A DNA stretch of 64,000 nt from NCBI GenBank assembly GCA_027486655.1, contig JAIXOR010000013.1, forward strand, positions 1 through 64,000, written 5' to 3'. This stretch comes from Verrucomicrobiaceae bacterium. Lineage in GTDB: Bacteria > Verrucomicrobiota > Verrucomicrobiia > Verrucomicrobiales > Akkermansiaceae. The translations under genes were made by a program, and so were the position numbers. Within the stretch, counting starts at the first letter, position 1. The number at the start of each line of letters is the position of its first letter. The notes below the pieces were generated by a model. It was not told the origin of the DNA. It was given only the letters and a program-made list of their open reading frames with translations, and ran no database searches. Shown one piece after another: positions 36,435-44,990 of the stretch.

Positions 36435-37235
36435 TTAGCCGTTCTTGGCGAGGGCGACGACCTTCTCCTGCTTCGATTTCACCACACCGCCGGGTTGTTC
36501 GAGCGTGATGACGAAGGCCTGTGGCTTGGACAGGGCGAGCTTGGCGGCGATCGGCACCACCACCGGAGAGCCATCGGCCGGGATGTCGAACACGCCACCA
36601 TCCACCGGTGCGTCGGCATCGCGAGTGGGATCGACGATCCACAATTGATACTGGGCCTTGGAAGGATCGTTGGCGGGGATTCCGGTGAGCTTCATGAAAC
36701 CCTGTTGGAGCGAGTCGCTCCAGATCACGGTGCCGCCTGCCTCTTTGAAATCTCCAAGGCCGGAGAAACGGTTTTCTATCAGGTCCCTGGCCTCCGAGCG
36801 CAGGCGGCTTTCCGCGACGGCCGCGGGGACGGGCTGGGACTCGCGCGGGGCGATCCATGCAAGAACCAAAGCCGCTGCCGCTGCCGCCCAGCCGGTGGCG
36901 GGATGGCCGACCCAGCGCTTCCATGCGGGCACCTGCGGATGAATCACCGACGAAGCGGCCACCACCGGAGCGGGAGGCGGCAGGACGACCGGGGACGGGG
37001 CCTTTGCCGCCCAATCGTGGAGGCGCTCCGCAAGCCCCTCCGGCATCGGCTCGGCCGTGGAAAGCACGGACTGGATCTCGATTTCCGCCGCCAGCCAATC
37101 GAAGGAATCGTCTGCGGATACCCCAAGCTCGTGGCACAGGGCCGCCAGTTCGCGCTCTTCCTCCAGACTCAGGTCGCCCATGGCGCGGCCGGCGCTGAGT
37201 TCGTCGAATCGGATCTTCAGATCGGTCGGATTCAT
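36435..37235 (-). CDS. RskA-type anti-sigma factor
   Basis: A 266-aa protein: cytoplasmic N-terminal anti-sigma region (1-90), Pro-rich segment, one transmembrane helix (about 113-129) and a C-terminal RskA domain (FMKLTGIPANDPSKAQYQLW, residues 180-260). It should hold the upstream ECF sigma factor inactive until proteolysed. Its ATG overlaps the sigma stop (ATGA), the usual coupling of a sigma/anti-sigma pair. Confidence 0.88.
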   Translation of the reverse strand: MNPTDLKIRFDELSAGRAMGDLSLEEERELAALCHELGVSADDSFDWLAAEIEIQSVLSTAEPMPEGLAERLHDWAAKAPSPVVLPPPAPVVAASSVIHPQVPAWKRWVGHPATGWAAAAAALVLAWIAPRESQPVPAAVAESRLRSEARDLIENRFSGLGDFKEAGGTVIWSDSLQQGFMKLTGIPANDPSKAQYQLWIVDPTRDADAPVDGGVFDIPADGSPVVVPIAAKLALSKPQAFVITLEQPGGVVKSKQEKVVALAKNG

Positions 37236-37807
37236 GACGCGGGTTGGAGGTTCGGGTTGGCCGTGCGCTGGAGTTGCTCACGGAGGGCGATGAGCCCGCG
37301 GCGGAGGCGGGTCTTGACGGTGCCGAGAGGAAGTCCGGTCTTCTCGGCGATCTCAGGATGGGTGAAGCCATCCTCGAAAAACATTTTGAACAGCTCCCGG
37401 GTGTCGTCCGGCAGCGTGGCGATGCAGGCGCGGACCGCCTCCGGATCGCACTGCGAGGGTGAAGGCCCCGCTGCGGGTGCGGGGATGGATTCGGCGGCAT
37501 CCAGGGTCTCGAATCCCGGTTGCCGGCCTTGGCGGCGGAGGTGATCGATGGTCCTCCGACGGGCGATCATGCCGATGAATGTCGATTCCGATGCCATGCG
37601 CGGATCGAAGAAAGCGGCCTTTTTCCAAACTTCGGTGAGGATTTCCTGGACCAGGTCTTCGGCCTCCGTGCTGTCTTTCACGGAGCGGCGGACCAGCCCC
37701 CAGACAAGAGGTCCGTAGCGGTCGATGCACTCGCCCATGGCTCCGGAGTCCCCGGCCGCGAGGCGGGGAAGCAGAGGGGCTGGGTTGCTGGGATCGGCCG
37801 CAGTCAC
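37232..37807 (-). CDS. ECF RNA polymerase sigma factor (SigK-like)
   Basis: A 191-aa sigma-70 family ECF factor from a GTG at 37807: region 2 (LVWGLVRRSVKDSTEAEDLVQEILTEVW) and region 4 (LPDDTRELFKMFFEDGFTHPEIAEKTGLPLGTVKTRLRRGL). The frame stays open to 38071, but the extra stretch looks non-coding, so the start is uncertain. The neighbours, an RskA-type anti-sigma factor and a fasciclin protein, match the SigK-RskA-MPT70/83 arrangement known in mycobacteria. Confidence 0.85.
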   Translation of the reverse strand: MTAADPSNPAPLLPRLAAGDSGAMGECIDRYGPLVWGLVRRSVKDSTEAEDLVQEILTEVWKKAAFFDPRMASESTFIGMIARRRTIDHLRRQGRQPGFETLDAAESIPAPAAGPSPSQCDPEAVRACIATLPDDTRELFKMFFEDGFTHPEIAEKTGLPLGTVKTRLRRGLIALREQLQRTANPNLQPAS

Positions 37808-37953
37808 TGTGAGCTGGCGAGCGTAGGCGCTTTCCTTCGATTGTCCAAAAATTCCTTCGGTGGGATTTTCCTTGGTTTCCCCGCGTGCCGTCGCCTCACG
37901 TCCGCCGTTCCGGAGGACCCAGAGCGGCCTCAATCGGGCCGGGCCGGGAGCGT

Positions 37954-37992
37954 GGTTCCGACCTTCCACCTGCGCGGGGGAAGGCCGGAACC
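37954..37992. other. Long inverted repeat between the fasciclin and sigma genes
   Basis: GGTTCCGACCTTCC (37954-37967) and GGAAGGCCGGAACC (37979-37992) pair over 14 positions with one mismatch, loop 11 nt. No T run follows on either strand. It may end fasciclin transcription or be a regulatory site; the arms contain a GGAAC core similar to many ECF -35 elements, which is inference. Confidence 0.45.
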
Positions 37993-38036
37993 ATGTGAGA
38001 TCGCCCCTCATCGGGTGCATGCGAGGGGTTTCCGGA

Positions 38037-38537
38037 TCACTTCTTCTCGGTGGGCGGCAGAAGCACTGCATCGATGACGTGGATCACGCCGTTGCTGCAT
38101 GAAATGTCGGCCTTGGTCACCTTCGATTCGTTGAGGTGCAGGGAACCGTCCTTCACCTCCAACTTGATCGCCTTCTTGTTGAGGGCGGTGGCGGTGGAGA
38201 GCTTCATCGCGGCCTTGGAGTCCACTTCACCGGCCACAACGTGATAGGTGAGGATGTCCACCAGCTTGGCCTTGTTCTCCGGTTTGAGCAGGGACTCGAC
38301 CGTGCCGGCTGGCAGTTTGGCAAAGGCCTCGTCGGTCGGAGCGAACACGGTGAACGGGCCATCGCCCTTCAGGGTGTCTGCCAGACCGGCGGCCCCGAGG
38401 GCTGCGGCCAGGGTCTTGAACGATCCCGCGGCGACGGCGGTATCGACGATGTCTTTTTTCTCCGCGGCGTGGGTGGAGCCGAGGGTGAGGGCGGCGGCGC
38501 TGAGCGCGCAGGCCAGGGATTTGATCAGGGATTTCAT
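38037..38537 (-). CDS. Secreted fasciclin-domain protein
   Basis: A 166-aa protein with a signal peptide (1-24) and one fasciclin (FAS1) domain containing [18 protein letters not shown] and the YHVVAGEV motif. FAS1 domains mediate adhesion. It lies upstream of the ECF sigma/anti-sigma pair on the same strand, 229 bp from the sigma start, and is the expected regulon member by analogy with MPT70/MPT83. ATG 38537 starts the signal peptide. Confidence 0.92.
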   Translation of the reverse strand: MKSLIKSLACALSAAALTLGSTHAAEKKDIVDTAVAAGSFKTLAAALGAAGLADTLKGDGPFTVFAPTDEAFAKLPAGTVESLLKPENKAKLVDILTYHVVAGEVDSKAAMKLSTATALNKKAIKLEVKDGSLHLNESKVTKADISCSNGVIHVIDAVLLPPTEKK

Positions 38538-38616
38538 GACGTTGGGGGTTTGGGGTGTCTTGGTTTCAGGATCGGGCACTTGCCCGGATCTGGTCATGGG
38601 TTCGTCCGGGTTTCCG

Positions 38617-38739
38617 CGTTGGATTCAAAAATCTGAAAAGACTTTCTTCGGCCGTCGGGATTCCCTACGCCGTGACTGCTTGCCGGATTGGCGCCGACAT
38701 TTCCGAACACGGATTTTCCAAATGTTTTTGAATCCAACG
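38617..38739. promoter_or_regulatory. Shared 15-bp element in the divergent fasciclin/sigma promoter region
   Basis: CGTTGGATTCAAAAA at 38617-38631 and its perfect complement TTTTTGAATCCAACG at 38725-38739, 93 bp apart. Read outward, each divergent gene has the same 15-mer upstream (80 bp before the fasciclin ATG, 49 bp before the sigma ATG). This suits a common promoter or operator. A 20-bp dyad (38570-38590) lies in the fasciclin leader. Confidence 0.65.
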
Positions 38740-38787
38740 GCGCGCTTTCTGCGAACACCCCATTGCAAGCAACCCACCCCTGACACC

Positions 38788-39651
38788 ATGGCCTACGATT
38801 CTGACAGCAGCATGAAGTTCTACCTCCGCGAGATTTCGAAAACCCCGCTGCTCACTCCCGAGGAGGAGGTGGCTCTCGCGAAGCGCATCCAGAAGGGCGA
38901 TGCCGAGGCTCGCGACCACATGATCCGCGCCAACCTGCGCCTCGTGGTGAAAATCGCCGGTGACTACGCGGGATGCGGGCTTTCCGTGAGCGATCTCGTT
39001 TCAGAAGGAAACATCGGCCTGATGAAGGCCGTGGAGCGCTTCGATCCGGAAAAGGGCGGCAAGCTCTCCACCTACGGTGCCTGGTGGATCAAGCAATCGA
39101 TCAAGCGTGCCCTGGCCAACCAATCGAAGACCGTGCGTCTGCCCATCCACATGGTCGACAAGATCGCACGCATGCGCCGCATCGCCCACATCCTCACCGA
39201 GGCCCTCGGCCGCGAGCCCACCGAGGAGGAGTTGTCCGAAGAACTCGGAGTGTCCCGCCACAAGGTGTCCATGCTCAAGCAGGCCGCGCTCAAGCCCACT
39301 TCGCTCGATGCCCCGGTCAACGAAGGCGAGGCCACCGAGTTTGGTGACATCATCGCGGATGAATCCGCCGCCGATCCTCTCGCGTCGCTGGAGCACCGCA
39401 ACCTGCACGAACAACTCGACGGGCTGCTGGATTTGCTCGACGAACGCGAGCGCCGGATCATCGACGGTCGCTTCGGCCTCAATGGCCTCAAGCCAATGCT
39501 GCTGGAAGACGTGGGCCGCGAATTCGGGGTGTCCCGGGAACGCATCCGCCAGATCCAGAACTCCGCACTCAACAAGATGCGCCAGGCCCTGATGCGGAAG
39601 GACAAACCCGTGCCGCGCCACTCCGGGAAAACCTGCGAGGAAGCGTCCTGA
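38788..39651 (+). CDS. Primary-type (RpoD/RpoS-group) RNA polymerase sigma factor
   Basis: A 287-aa sigma-70 factor with regions 1.2 (SMKFYLREISKTPLLTPEEEVALAKRI), 2 (NIGLMKAVERFDPEKGGKLSTYGAWWIKQSIKRAL), 3 and 4 (LEDVGREFGVSRERIRQIQNSALNKMR). At 287 aa it lacks the large N-terminal domain of housekeeping RpoD, so it is a group 2 or RpoS-like factor. The ATG at 38788 was chosen because the long upstream frame runs through the divergent promoter. Confidence 0.9.
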   Translation: MAYDSDSSMKFYLREISKTPLLTPEEEVALAKRIQKGDAEARDHMIRANLRLVVKIAGDYAGCGLSVSDLVSEGNIGLMKAVERFDPEKGGKLSTYGAWWIKQSIKRALANQSKTVRLPIHMVDKIARMRRIAHILTEALGREPTEEELSEELGVSRHKVSMLKQAALKPTSLDAPVNEGEATEFGDIIADESAADPLASLEHRNLHEQLDGLLDLLDERERRIIDGRFGLNGLKPMLLEDVGREFGVSRERIRQIQNSALNKMRQALMRKDKPVPRHSGKTCEEAS

Positions 39652-39665
39652 CCCGCCTTTTGCCG

Positions 39666-40463
39666 ATGTTCCGCTCCGCTGCTCTCGCCGTTCTCGCGCT
39701 GGTCTCGGTTTCCTGTTCGTCACTCCCGGTGCCGGGTCCCTCCGGCTCGGCGCCGCAGCCCGGTGCAGCCGCCTTGCTTCGGGAGTCCGCCGCCCGCCAG
39801 GGCGATTCATGGCGAACGAACCGGATCGTTCGTGTCGCCTACACCGGCGATTGGTCGCGCCCCGCTGTGCAGCTCCAGCCGGTCCTCACCGACGCTGGTT
39901 TCAGGAAGTCCTCGATCGAAATCTATCAGCCCCGGAAACACCGGGTTTCCCAAACCCACCGCGGTCCTTCCGGAGTGAAGTCGGTGACTTCCCGTGTAGG
40001 TGCCATCTCGGTCGCCTACAACGGAAACCCTTCGACCGATCTGGAAACCCTCGCTTCCTCCGCCCTGGTCGCGGATGCGTACACGGCCTTCCTGTTCGGA
40101 CCTTCATGGCTCGCGGCCAAAGCCGACCAGTGCACGACGCTTGGAGTCCGCTCCCTCGACGGTGAACCTTGCGATCTGGTGGCGGGCCGCCTGCTTCCGG
40201 GCTTCGGCAGCCACCGCGAGGATCATTTCATCGCCTGGATCGGCCGGGAGACCAAGCTGCTCCGCCGCCTTCAGTTTTCGCTCAACGCCCTGGAAACAAC
40301 CCGCGGTGCCGACGTGGATGTCACCTTTTCCGGCCACCGCAAAGCCCGCGATGGCTCGGTCTGGCCCACGTCCTTTGTCGAATACATCCACCGGCCTCTC
40401 CTGCTCAAGGCGCACGAATGGCGGATGACCTCTCTCACCATCGACGGCCGCAAGGCCTGGTGA
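39666..40463 (+). CDS. Putative lipoprotein, LolA-like beta domain
   Basis: A 265-aa protein with a lipoprotein-type signal (ALVSVSCSS; the lipobox is imperfect). The mature part alternates beta strands in a pattern reminiscent of LolA/LppX folds (VEYIHRPLLLKAHEWRMTSLTI near the end). No diagnostic motif. It begins 14 bp after the sigma factor stop, so it is probably co-transcribed with it; the TTG at 39660 is an alternative start. Confidence 0.6.
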   Translation: MFRSAALAVLALVSVSCSSLPVPGPSGSAPQPGAAALLRESAARQGDSWRTNRIVRVAYTGDWSRPAVQLQPVLTDAGFRKSSIEIYQPRKHRVSQTHRGPSGVKSVTSRVGAISVAYNGNPSTDLETLASSALVADAYTAFLFGPSWLAAKADQCTTLGVRSLDGEPCDLVAGRLLPGFGSHREDHFIAWIGRETKLLRRLQFSLNALETTRGADVDVTFSGHRKARDGSVWPTSFVEYIHRPLLLKAHEWRMTSLTIDGRKAW

Positions 40464-40490
40464 TCCGGTCCGCCCCGGGCCTGTGGCGAT

Positions 40491-41426
40491 CTAGCAAGCG
40501 CGACGCTCCCTCCGGCGCCGCAACGCCATCGCCATCCCGCCCAGAATGAGACCGAGGCCCGCACCCGGCTCGGGAACCAACTGCGGGTTCAGTGGATTGT
40601 CGCCAAAGGGATTGTCGCTCACGATCAGGATCTTGGTGTCCGCCTCGCCGTCGTTGTCGATGCGGAATCCGTACACCGCTCCGGGCGTTACCGAGGTTCC
40701 CTCGAAGAACTTGGAAACCGAAGCCACCGTGAAAGCCTGCGCCTGCGAGGGCTGATTGCCCGCCGCCGCATAGCCGGTGTTCCAATCATACACCGTGTAG
40801 CCCGCACCGCCGTTGCCGCCGAAGCGCAGCACGTTGGCCCCGGCGATCGGCGTGCCGCTGGCATCCAGCGGCGTGACCTCGAAGTAGGTGTTTCCAAATC
40901 GCTCGGAGACCAACACGTAGTCGTCCGGTTGCATGGCACGCACGTAAACCAAATCGTAATCCGGAACCCCGAGCGCAGGCGGGCCGGGGGAAAGGAAATC
41001 GTAATAGGTGAAGTCCCGCAGATCCGAATTGGTTGTCGTCGCCGCCACCGCCGTCGCAAAAGCCGCCAGACCGCCGTTGCTCGGCGTGGACACGCCGTTG
41101 TCAAAAACCCCGATGCCGCTGATGCTCGCCAGGCCCGGATTCACGTTCAAAACGGACGCGCCAAACGTGTTGATGTACTGCAGGTTCACCAAGCCCCCGT
41201 TGTTGACGAGGATGCTCTTCACACTCACCTCCGTGTCGCTCACCACATCCACACCGGACGATTCGGTGGACTGCACCACGTCGCTCCCGCCAATCGTGTA
41301 AACCACCTGCTGGATCACCACGCTGTTGGTCCCCGGGATCACATGGATCACCGCGGCGTGGACTCCGGAAATGAGGGCCGATCCAACGACAAGACGCGAC
41401 CAAATGCCAAAACCAATGCGTTTCAT
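40491..41426 (-). CDS. PEP-CTERM exosortase-substrate protein
   Basis: A 311-aa secreted protein: signal peptide (MKRIGFGIWSRLVVGSALISG), beta-rich body, and a C-terminal sorting signal consisting of VPEP, a hydrophobic helix and an RRRRERR tail. This signal targets the protein for exosortase processing and surface attachment or exopolysaccharide association. No exosortase gene lies in the window. Function of the body is unknown. Confidence 0.9.
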   Translation of the reverse strand: MKRIGFGIWSRLVVGSALISGVHAAVIHVIPGTNSVVIQQVVYTIGGSDVVQSTESSGVDVVSDTEVSVKSILVNNGGLVNLQYINTFGASVLNVNPGLASISGIGVFDNGVSTPSNGGLAAFATAVAATTTNSDLRDFTYYDFLSPGPPALGVPDYDLVYVRAMQPDDYVLVSERFGNTYFEVTPLDASGTPIAGANVLRFGGNGGAGYTVYDWNTGYAAAGNQPSQAQAFTVASVSKFFEGTSVTPGAVYGFRIDNDGEADTKILIVSDNPFGDNPLNPQLVPEPGAGLGLILGGMAMALRRRRERRAC

Positions 41427-41624
41427 GAGCGGGGGAGGGGAAGGGGGCGGTCGGCCCCGTGCTCCGGATCGTCTCCATCCCACGGCGCTGCCGGATCGGG
41501 GGATAATTCAATCCATCAATATAATAAAGAAAAATGAACAAATAGTGGGGGTTTTCACCGCACAAATGTCCTCGCGGTATCCGCAACGCCACCTACACTC
41601 ACCGCAAATCTCCCACCCGCGCCC

Positions 41625-42527
41625 ATGAGCCTTTCCCCAACCGATGCCTCGCCGTCCCGTCGCGATTTCCTCAAAGTCGCAGCCGTGGGGGCGGTCGGAA
41701 CCCTGTTTCCCGGTATCTCCCAGGCAGCGGACCTCCCCAAGGTGAAACTCGGAGGACTCCAGGTGCCGCTGCTCGGCATGGGCACCGGCGTCAAGGCCGG
41801 TAACCGCAGCAACGCCCTCCAGCGCTCCGGCGAGAAAAACTTCCACGACACCGTCCGCCGCGCCTACGACGAAGGAGTGCGGCTCTTCGATTGCGCCGAT
41901 TCCTACGGAAGCCTTCCCATGGTCGCCAAGGCCCTCAAGGACAAGCCCCGCGAAAGTTTCGTGCTGGTCACCAAAATCTGGTGCCACGCCAAAGGCGGAA
42001 TTCCCAATGAGGAACCCCGCGATGACAGCATGGCGGTCATCGAACGATCCCTCCGCGAGGCGGACAGCGATTACATCGACCTCGTCCAACTCCACTGCCA
42101 GACCGCCGCCGATTGGACCACGACCTACCGCCGCCACATGGACGATCTGGAAAAAGCCAAACAGAAAGGCTGGATCCGCGCCCAGGGTTGCTCCTGCCAC
42201 AGCCTTGAAGCCCTCGAAGCCGCCGCCGTGGACCCCTGGGTCGATGTCGTCCACGCCCGCATCAATCCCTGGGGCGTCAAAATGGACGGCCCCGCCGCCG
42301 TGGTCGTGCCGGTCCTCAGGAAAATCCACGCCGCCGGCAAGGGCATCATCGGCATGAAGCTCATCGGCGAAGGGGAATTCCGCAACGACCCCGCGAAAAT
42401 CGACGAAACCCTCCGCTTCGTGCTCGGCCTCGGCTGCGTGGACGCACTCATCGTTGGTTTCGAAAAACCCGAGGAAATCGTCGACTACCGGAAGCGCCTC
42501 GCCGCCGCCCTCCTCGCCAAAGCCTGA
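41625..42527 (+). CDS. Tat-exported aldo/keto reductase
   Basis: A 300-aa protein with a twin-arginine signal (SRRDFLKVA) and an AKR (TIM-barrel) domain. The catalytic tetrad is recognisable: Asp89 and Tyr94 (FDCADSYG), Lys117 (LVTKIW) and His157 (LVQLH). It should be a NADPH-dependent oxidoreductase; export by Tat means the cofactor is loaded first. Substrate unknown. Tat-exported AKRs are common in PVC genomes. Confidence 0.9.
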   Translation: MSLSPTDASPSRRDFLKVAAVGAVGTLFPGISQAADLPKVKLGGLQVPLLGMGTGVKAGNRSNALQRSGEKNFHDTVRRAYDEGVRLFDCADSYGSLPMVAKALKDKPRESFVLVTKIWCHAKGGIPNEEPRDDSMAVIERSLREADSDYIDLVQLHCQTAADWTTTYRRHMDDLEKAKQKGWIRAQGCSCHSLEALEAAAVDPWVDVVHARINPWGVKMDGPAAVVVPVLRKIHAAGKGIIGMKLIGEGEFRNDPAKIDETLRFVLGLGCVDALIVGFEKPEEIVDYRKRLAAALLAKA

Positions 42528-42633
42528 TTCCCCTCCCGCCGCTCCAACCCGGACCGCTTCTTTTTCCAATTATCCGCTTGCATCCCCCCCTCCCGCTCCC
42601 TAATCGTCCCGCCCCGCCTGACGGAGTACCAAT

Positions 42634-42706
42634 GCGAGGATAGCTCAGTTGGTAGAGCAGTTGGCTTTTAACCAATTGGTCCTGGGTTCGAGTCCCAGTC
42701 CTCGTA
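42634..42706 (+). tRNA. tRNA-Lys(UUU)
   Basis: A full cloverleaf: acceptor stem GCGAGGA/TCCTCGT, D-stem GCTC/GAGC, anticodon stem GTTGG/CCAAT with loop CTTTTAA (anticodon TTT at 42667-42669), T-arm CTGGG/CCCAG with TTCGAGT, discriminator A. The 3' CCA is not encoded. tRNA 3' ends are common integration points, and composition changes within about 1 kb downstream. Confidence 0.97.
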
Positions 42707-43614
42707 CTTCCTCTGGCAGCAGAAAACCCCTGGTTTACAGGGATTTGTTCGTATCCGGGCGTCTGGAGGCTTTTCCGCCCGTTGCCGCCTATGCCCTCGA
42801 ACACGTTTCATGGCCGGGTGAACCAGGGGATCATCGTCCCAATCAAGGGCATGCGGGGTTCTACAAGCTGAACGCCTCGCTCCGACGGCTCGGACTGCGC
42901 GAGGTTCCCCAGAAGGTGGCCACCATCACGACTGAGGACATCATCCGGCTGGCGTTCCACGCGATCGAGCCCGTTTTGTTTCCACCCCGGCCTGGCTGTT
43001 TGATGTGGAGGTAATTGATGTACGCGACGTGGATCACGCCACCCTGCTCATGGAACGATACGCTGACCCAGTAATGGCACTTGGCACGGACGGCGAGAAG
43101 CAGGCCTTCATGCAAGGTGTCCTGGACACCGACTACATCATGCAGACCAATCTTGGGCGCATAATGAATTTGATCGCGGCAGTCCCGCACGCGGATGTCA
43201 TCGATAGCGATAAGACGTGACCGGTTCGGTCATAGAGGTGCCATCTACAGACAAAGGTTGGATATCGAGTCGACATTGTTACGAAGGAATCCAAGCCACG
43301 GTCCTGGGACGCACGGGCAGGGACTGGACCTAAAGGCTCCGGGCCTGAATATCCCGAGAGTTGCACGCAAGGCAGAAATTCCGCTGCCACCTGTTTGAAA
43401 CGAAACGGGCATCGATCAACTCCAAAAATCCAATGGAGGAACCTAGAATCGAAATCACGCGAATAAAATGCATAACACATTAAAAATGAGCAAATTAAAA
43501 ACTCGAGAGCAATGAAAATCAAGAGCCTGCACCCAAGCTGACGAACAATAAGAACCGCGGTTGACTCCGCCACAGCCTGAGCTCCCAGCTCTCCCGAAGA
43601 GGCCCGAGTGCCAA
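42707..43614. other. Degenerate region after tRNA-Lys with possible gene remnants
   Basis: About 900 bp with no convincing intact gene. Two plus-strand frames look protein-like but lack good starts: one (about 42,840-43,014) encodes GFYKLNASLRRLGL-type sequence, and one (GTG 43005 to 43220) encodes 71 aa (starts VEVIDVRDVDHATLLM). I cannot place either in a family; they may be decayed genes. Past 43.3 kb the sequence becomes AT-rich. Confidence 0.4.
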
Positions 43615-43827
43615 TCAATCCGCAGGCTTCTTGAATTCGCAGGAGCTAAAATCCAGTGGAAGCGTGATCTTGCCACCATTTCCCTTAACGTGGTCCGCCA
43701 AAGCCTGAAGAGCCCAGCGCAACACCGTTGCAGCGCTCACGTGGTAACGTTCTGCAAGATCCTCCAACTGCCGCATCTCGACGTCGCTGAACCGGACCGT
43801 CACGGCATGACGCAAACCTTTACCCAT
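43615..43827 (-). CDS. Ribbon-helix-helix-like DNA-binding protein, 70 aa
   Basis: From the ATG at 43827, a 70-aa protein with one strand (HAVTVRFS), helix 1 (DVEMRQLEDLAERYH) and helix 2 (SAATVLRWALQALADHV): a ribbon-helix-helix (CopG/Arc/ParD-like) pattern. The longer frame to 44091 is not needed. The start codon overlaps a 15-bp dyad (43826-43840), suggesting autoregulation. It is divergent from another 70-aa protein of the same kind. No toxin gene follows it. Confidence 0.65.
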   Translation of the reverse strand: MGKGLRHAVTVRFSDVEMRQLEDLAERYHVSAATVLRWALQALADHVKGNGGKITLPLDFSSCEFKKPAD

Positions 43828-43840
43828 GCACCAAGTGCAT
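43826..43840. promoter_or_regulatory. Dyad at the start codon of the minus-strand RHH gene
   Basis: ATGCAC-CAA-GTGCAT, perfect 6-bp arms with a 3-nt spacer, overlapping the ATG complement (43825-43827). It is a candidate operator for one of the adjoining regulators. Confidence 0.5.
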
Positions 43841-43887
43841 CGACACACAGCACATGGGGCAAGAAAATTCTTGAAAACCGAAACATT

Positions 43888-43907
43888 CGGTGCAAACCGG
43901 TGCAAAC
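43888..43907. promoter_or_regulatory. Tandem 10-bp direct repeats in the divergent promoter
   Basis: CGGTGCAAAC occurs twice back to back (43888-43897, 43898-43907), 18 bp before the plus-strand RHH start. One-turn-spaced repeats are the usual operator layout for ribbon-helix-helix repressors. Confidence 0.55.
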
Positions 43908-43924
43908 AGATGCGAGCGCCATCG

Positions 43925-44137
43925 ATGAAACTAACCCTCAATGAGGGAGAAATGAAACTGCTAAGATTTGTCCAATCGCATGGATTTGAATCACCGGGAG
44001 AAGTGTTGCGCTGCGTAACAATGTCTTTTCTCCAAGCCGAAATGAAGAACCTAGAGCGAAGCAAAAAAGGCGGAGACGTCGAGGATGCCAATCAGGAAGA
44101 AAATGCAACGGATTGGAAGGCAGACGCCGGGACTTAA
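43925..44137 (+). CDS. Ribbon-helix-helix-like protein, 70 aa, divergent partner
   Basis: From the ATG at 43925, 70 aa: strand (MKLTLN), helix 1 (EGEMKLLRFVQSHG), helix 2 (SPGEVLRCVTMSFLQAEMK), then a charged, Asn/Asp-rich tail. The core fits the RHH fold, weaker than its divergent partner. The following gene starts 49 bp downstream, so this may be the regulator of that pair. Confidence 0.55.
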   Translation: MKLTLNEGEMKLLRFVQSHGFESPGEVLRCVTMSFLQAEMKNLERSKKGGDVEDANQEENATDWKADAGT

Positions 44138-44186
44138 CACGTTGTTTGTGCCTACCTCCGATATCGAAAATCTTTAAAAGAAATAA

Positions 44187-44963
44187 ATGGCACTTCCCAA
44201 AAGCAAATACGAGATCCTCTGCGCAATCATCGCGGAGATGAAGAACGGTCCGCATGGCCTTGTGAAAGCTGAACCTATCGCAAAAAAATGCGGCTACTCT
44301 CTTGAGGTCGTTTTGCAGAACTTTGGCTTTTTCACGAGCGTAGGAATCTTGGGGCCGGGAATGAATAAACACCTAAGCGACGAGGGATCCCTACTTTCCT
44401 TCGCGCTGTCGGTCCGTGACCACAAAAAGATACTGCACTATTGGAGAAATATAATCGATAGCTGGTCAGATATGCGTAAAATGCTGTCCTGGCTCGAATC
44501 GAATGAAGGTTTCAAAGTCAACGAAGTTGTGGATGGAATTCAGGCAATTTACCACAAAGATGCCTCTTCTTCACGATTTTCTCTGAATTGCTTGATCCAT
44601 CTGGCTCACCGAACTGGATATATAAAAGTTCAAGATGGTAGCCTTTGGCTAAGTGAATATTCGAAAGAACTGATTACTTTGTCACCACCTCAAGACGATG
44701 ATGACAGTAATATCGAATACCCCCCAGATAGCCACAACTTTTCCACTGTATGCAATTTGGTCAGACAAGGATCTCCAAACTCAAGTCATCTGGGTGACGG
44801 ACTCCATATCCACCTCCATTTCGGATCCGACGTAAGCCCGGCTCAGGTGCAAAACATCTTCCAATCTCTCGCGCTGAACGTTCTTTCGAGACCAAATGAA
44901 TCACGACAGGATCTGAGGACATTTGAAGAAAATCCGATCGTCCCAATCGCAAGCAACCCGTAA
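44187..44963 (+). CDS. Unrecognised protein with two winged-helix-like regions
   Basis: A 258-aa protein in AT-rich DNA. The N-terminus (SKYEILCAIIAEMKNGPHG..., residues 5-60) looks like a winged helix-turn-helix; a second such region (130-160, FSLNCLIHLAHRTGYIKVQ) follows. The C-terminus carries a short beta-alpha module (HIHLHFGSDVSPAQVQNIF, about 208-226) of a type I associate loosely with bacterial conflict-system proteins, which is an impression, not a match. No assigned family. Rare codons and AT-rich composition suggest transfer. It precedes the membrane protein gene by 27 bp. Confidence 0.65.
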   Translation: MALPKSKYEILCAIIAEMKNGPHGLVKAEPIAKKCGYSLEVVLQNFGFFTSVGILGPGMNKHLSDEGSLLSFALSVRDHKKILHYWRNIIDSWSDMRKMLSWLESNEGFKVNEVVDGIQAIYHKDASSSRFSLNCLIHLAHRTGYIKVQDGSLWLSEYSKELITLSPPQDDDDSNIEYPPDSHNFSTVCNLVRQGSPNSSHLGDGLHIHLHFGSDVSPAQVQNIFQSLALNVLSRPNESRQDLRTFEENPIVPIASNP

Positions 44964-44990
44964 GCGTAGATAAATAAAATATGTGAATAC

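Noticed and set aside
43133..43618. A 161-aa minus-strand frame before the RHH gene
   Set aside because: Mixed hydrophobic and Cys-rich sequence without a family pattern, straddling a composition change and a possible remnant on the other strand; not convincing.
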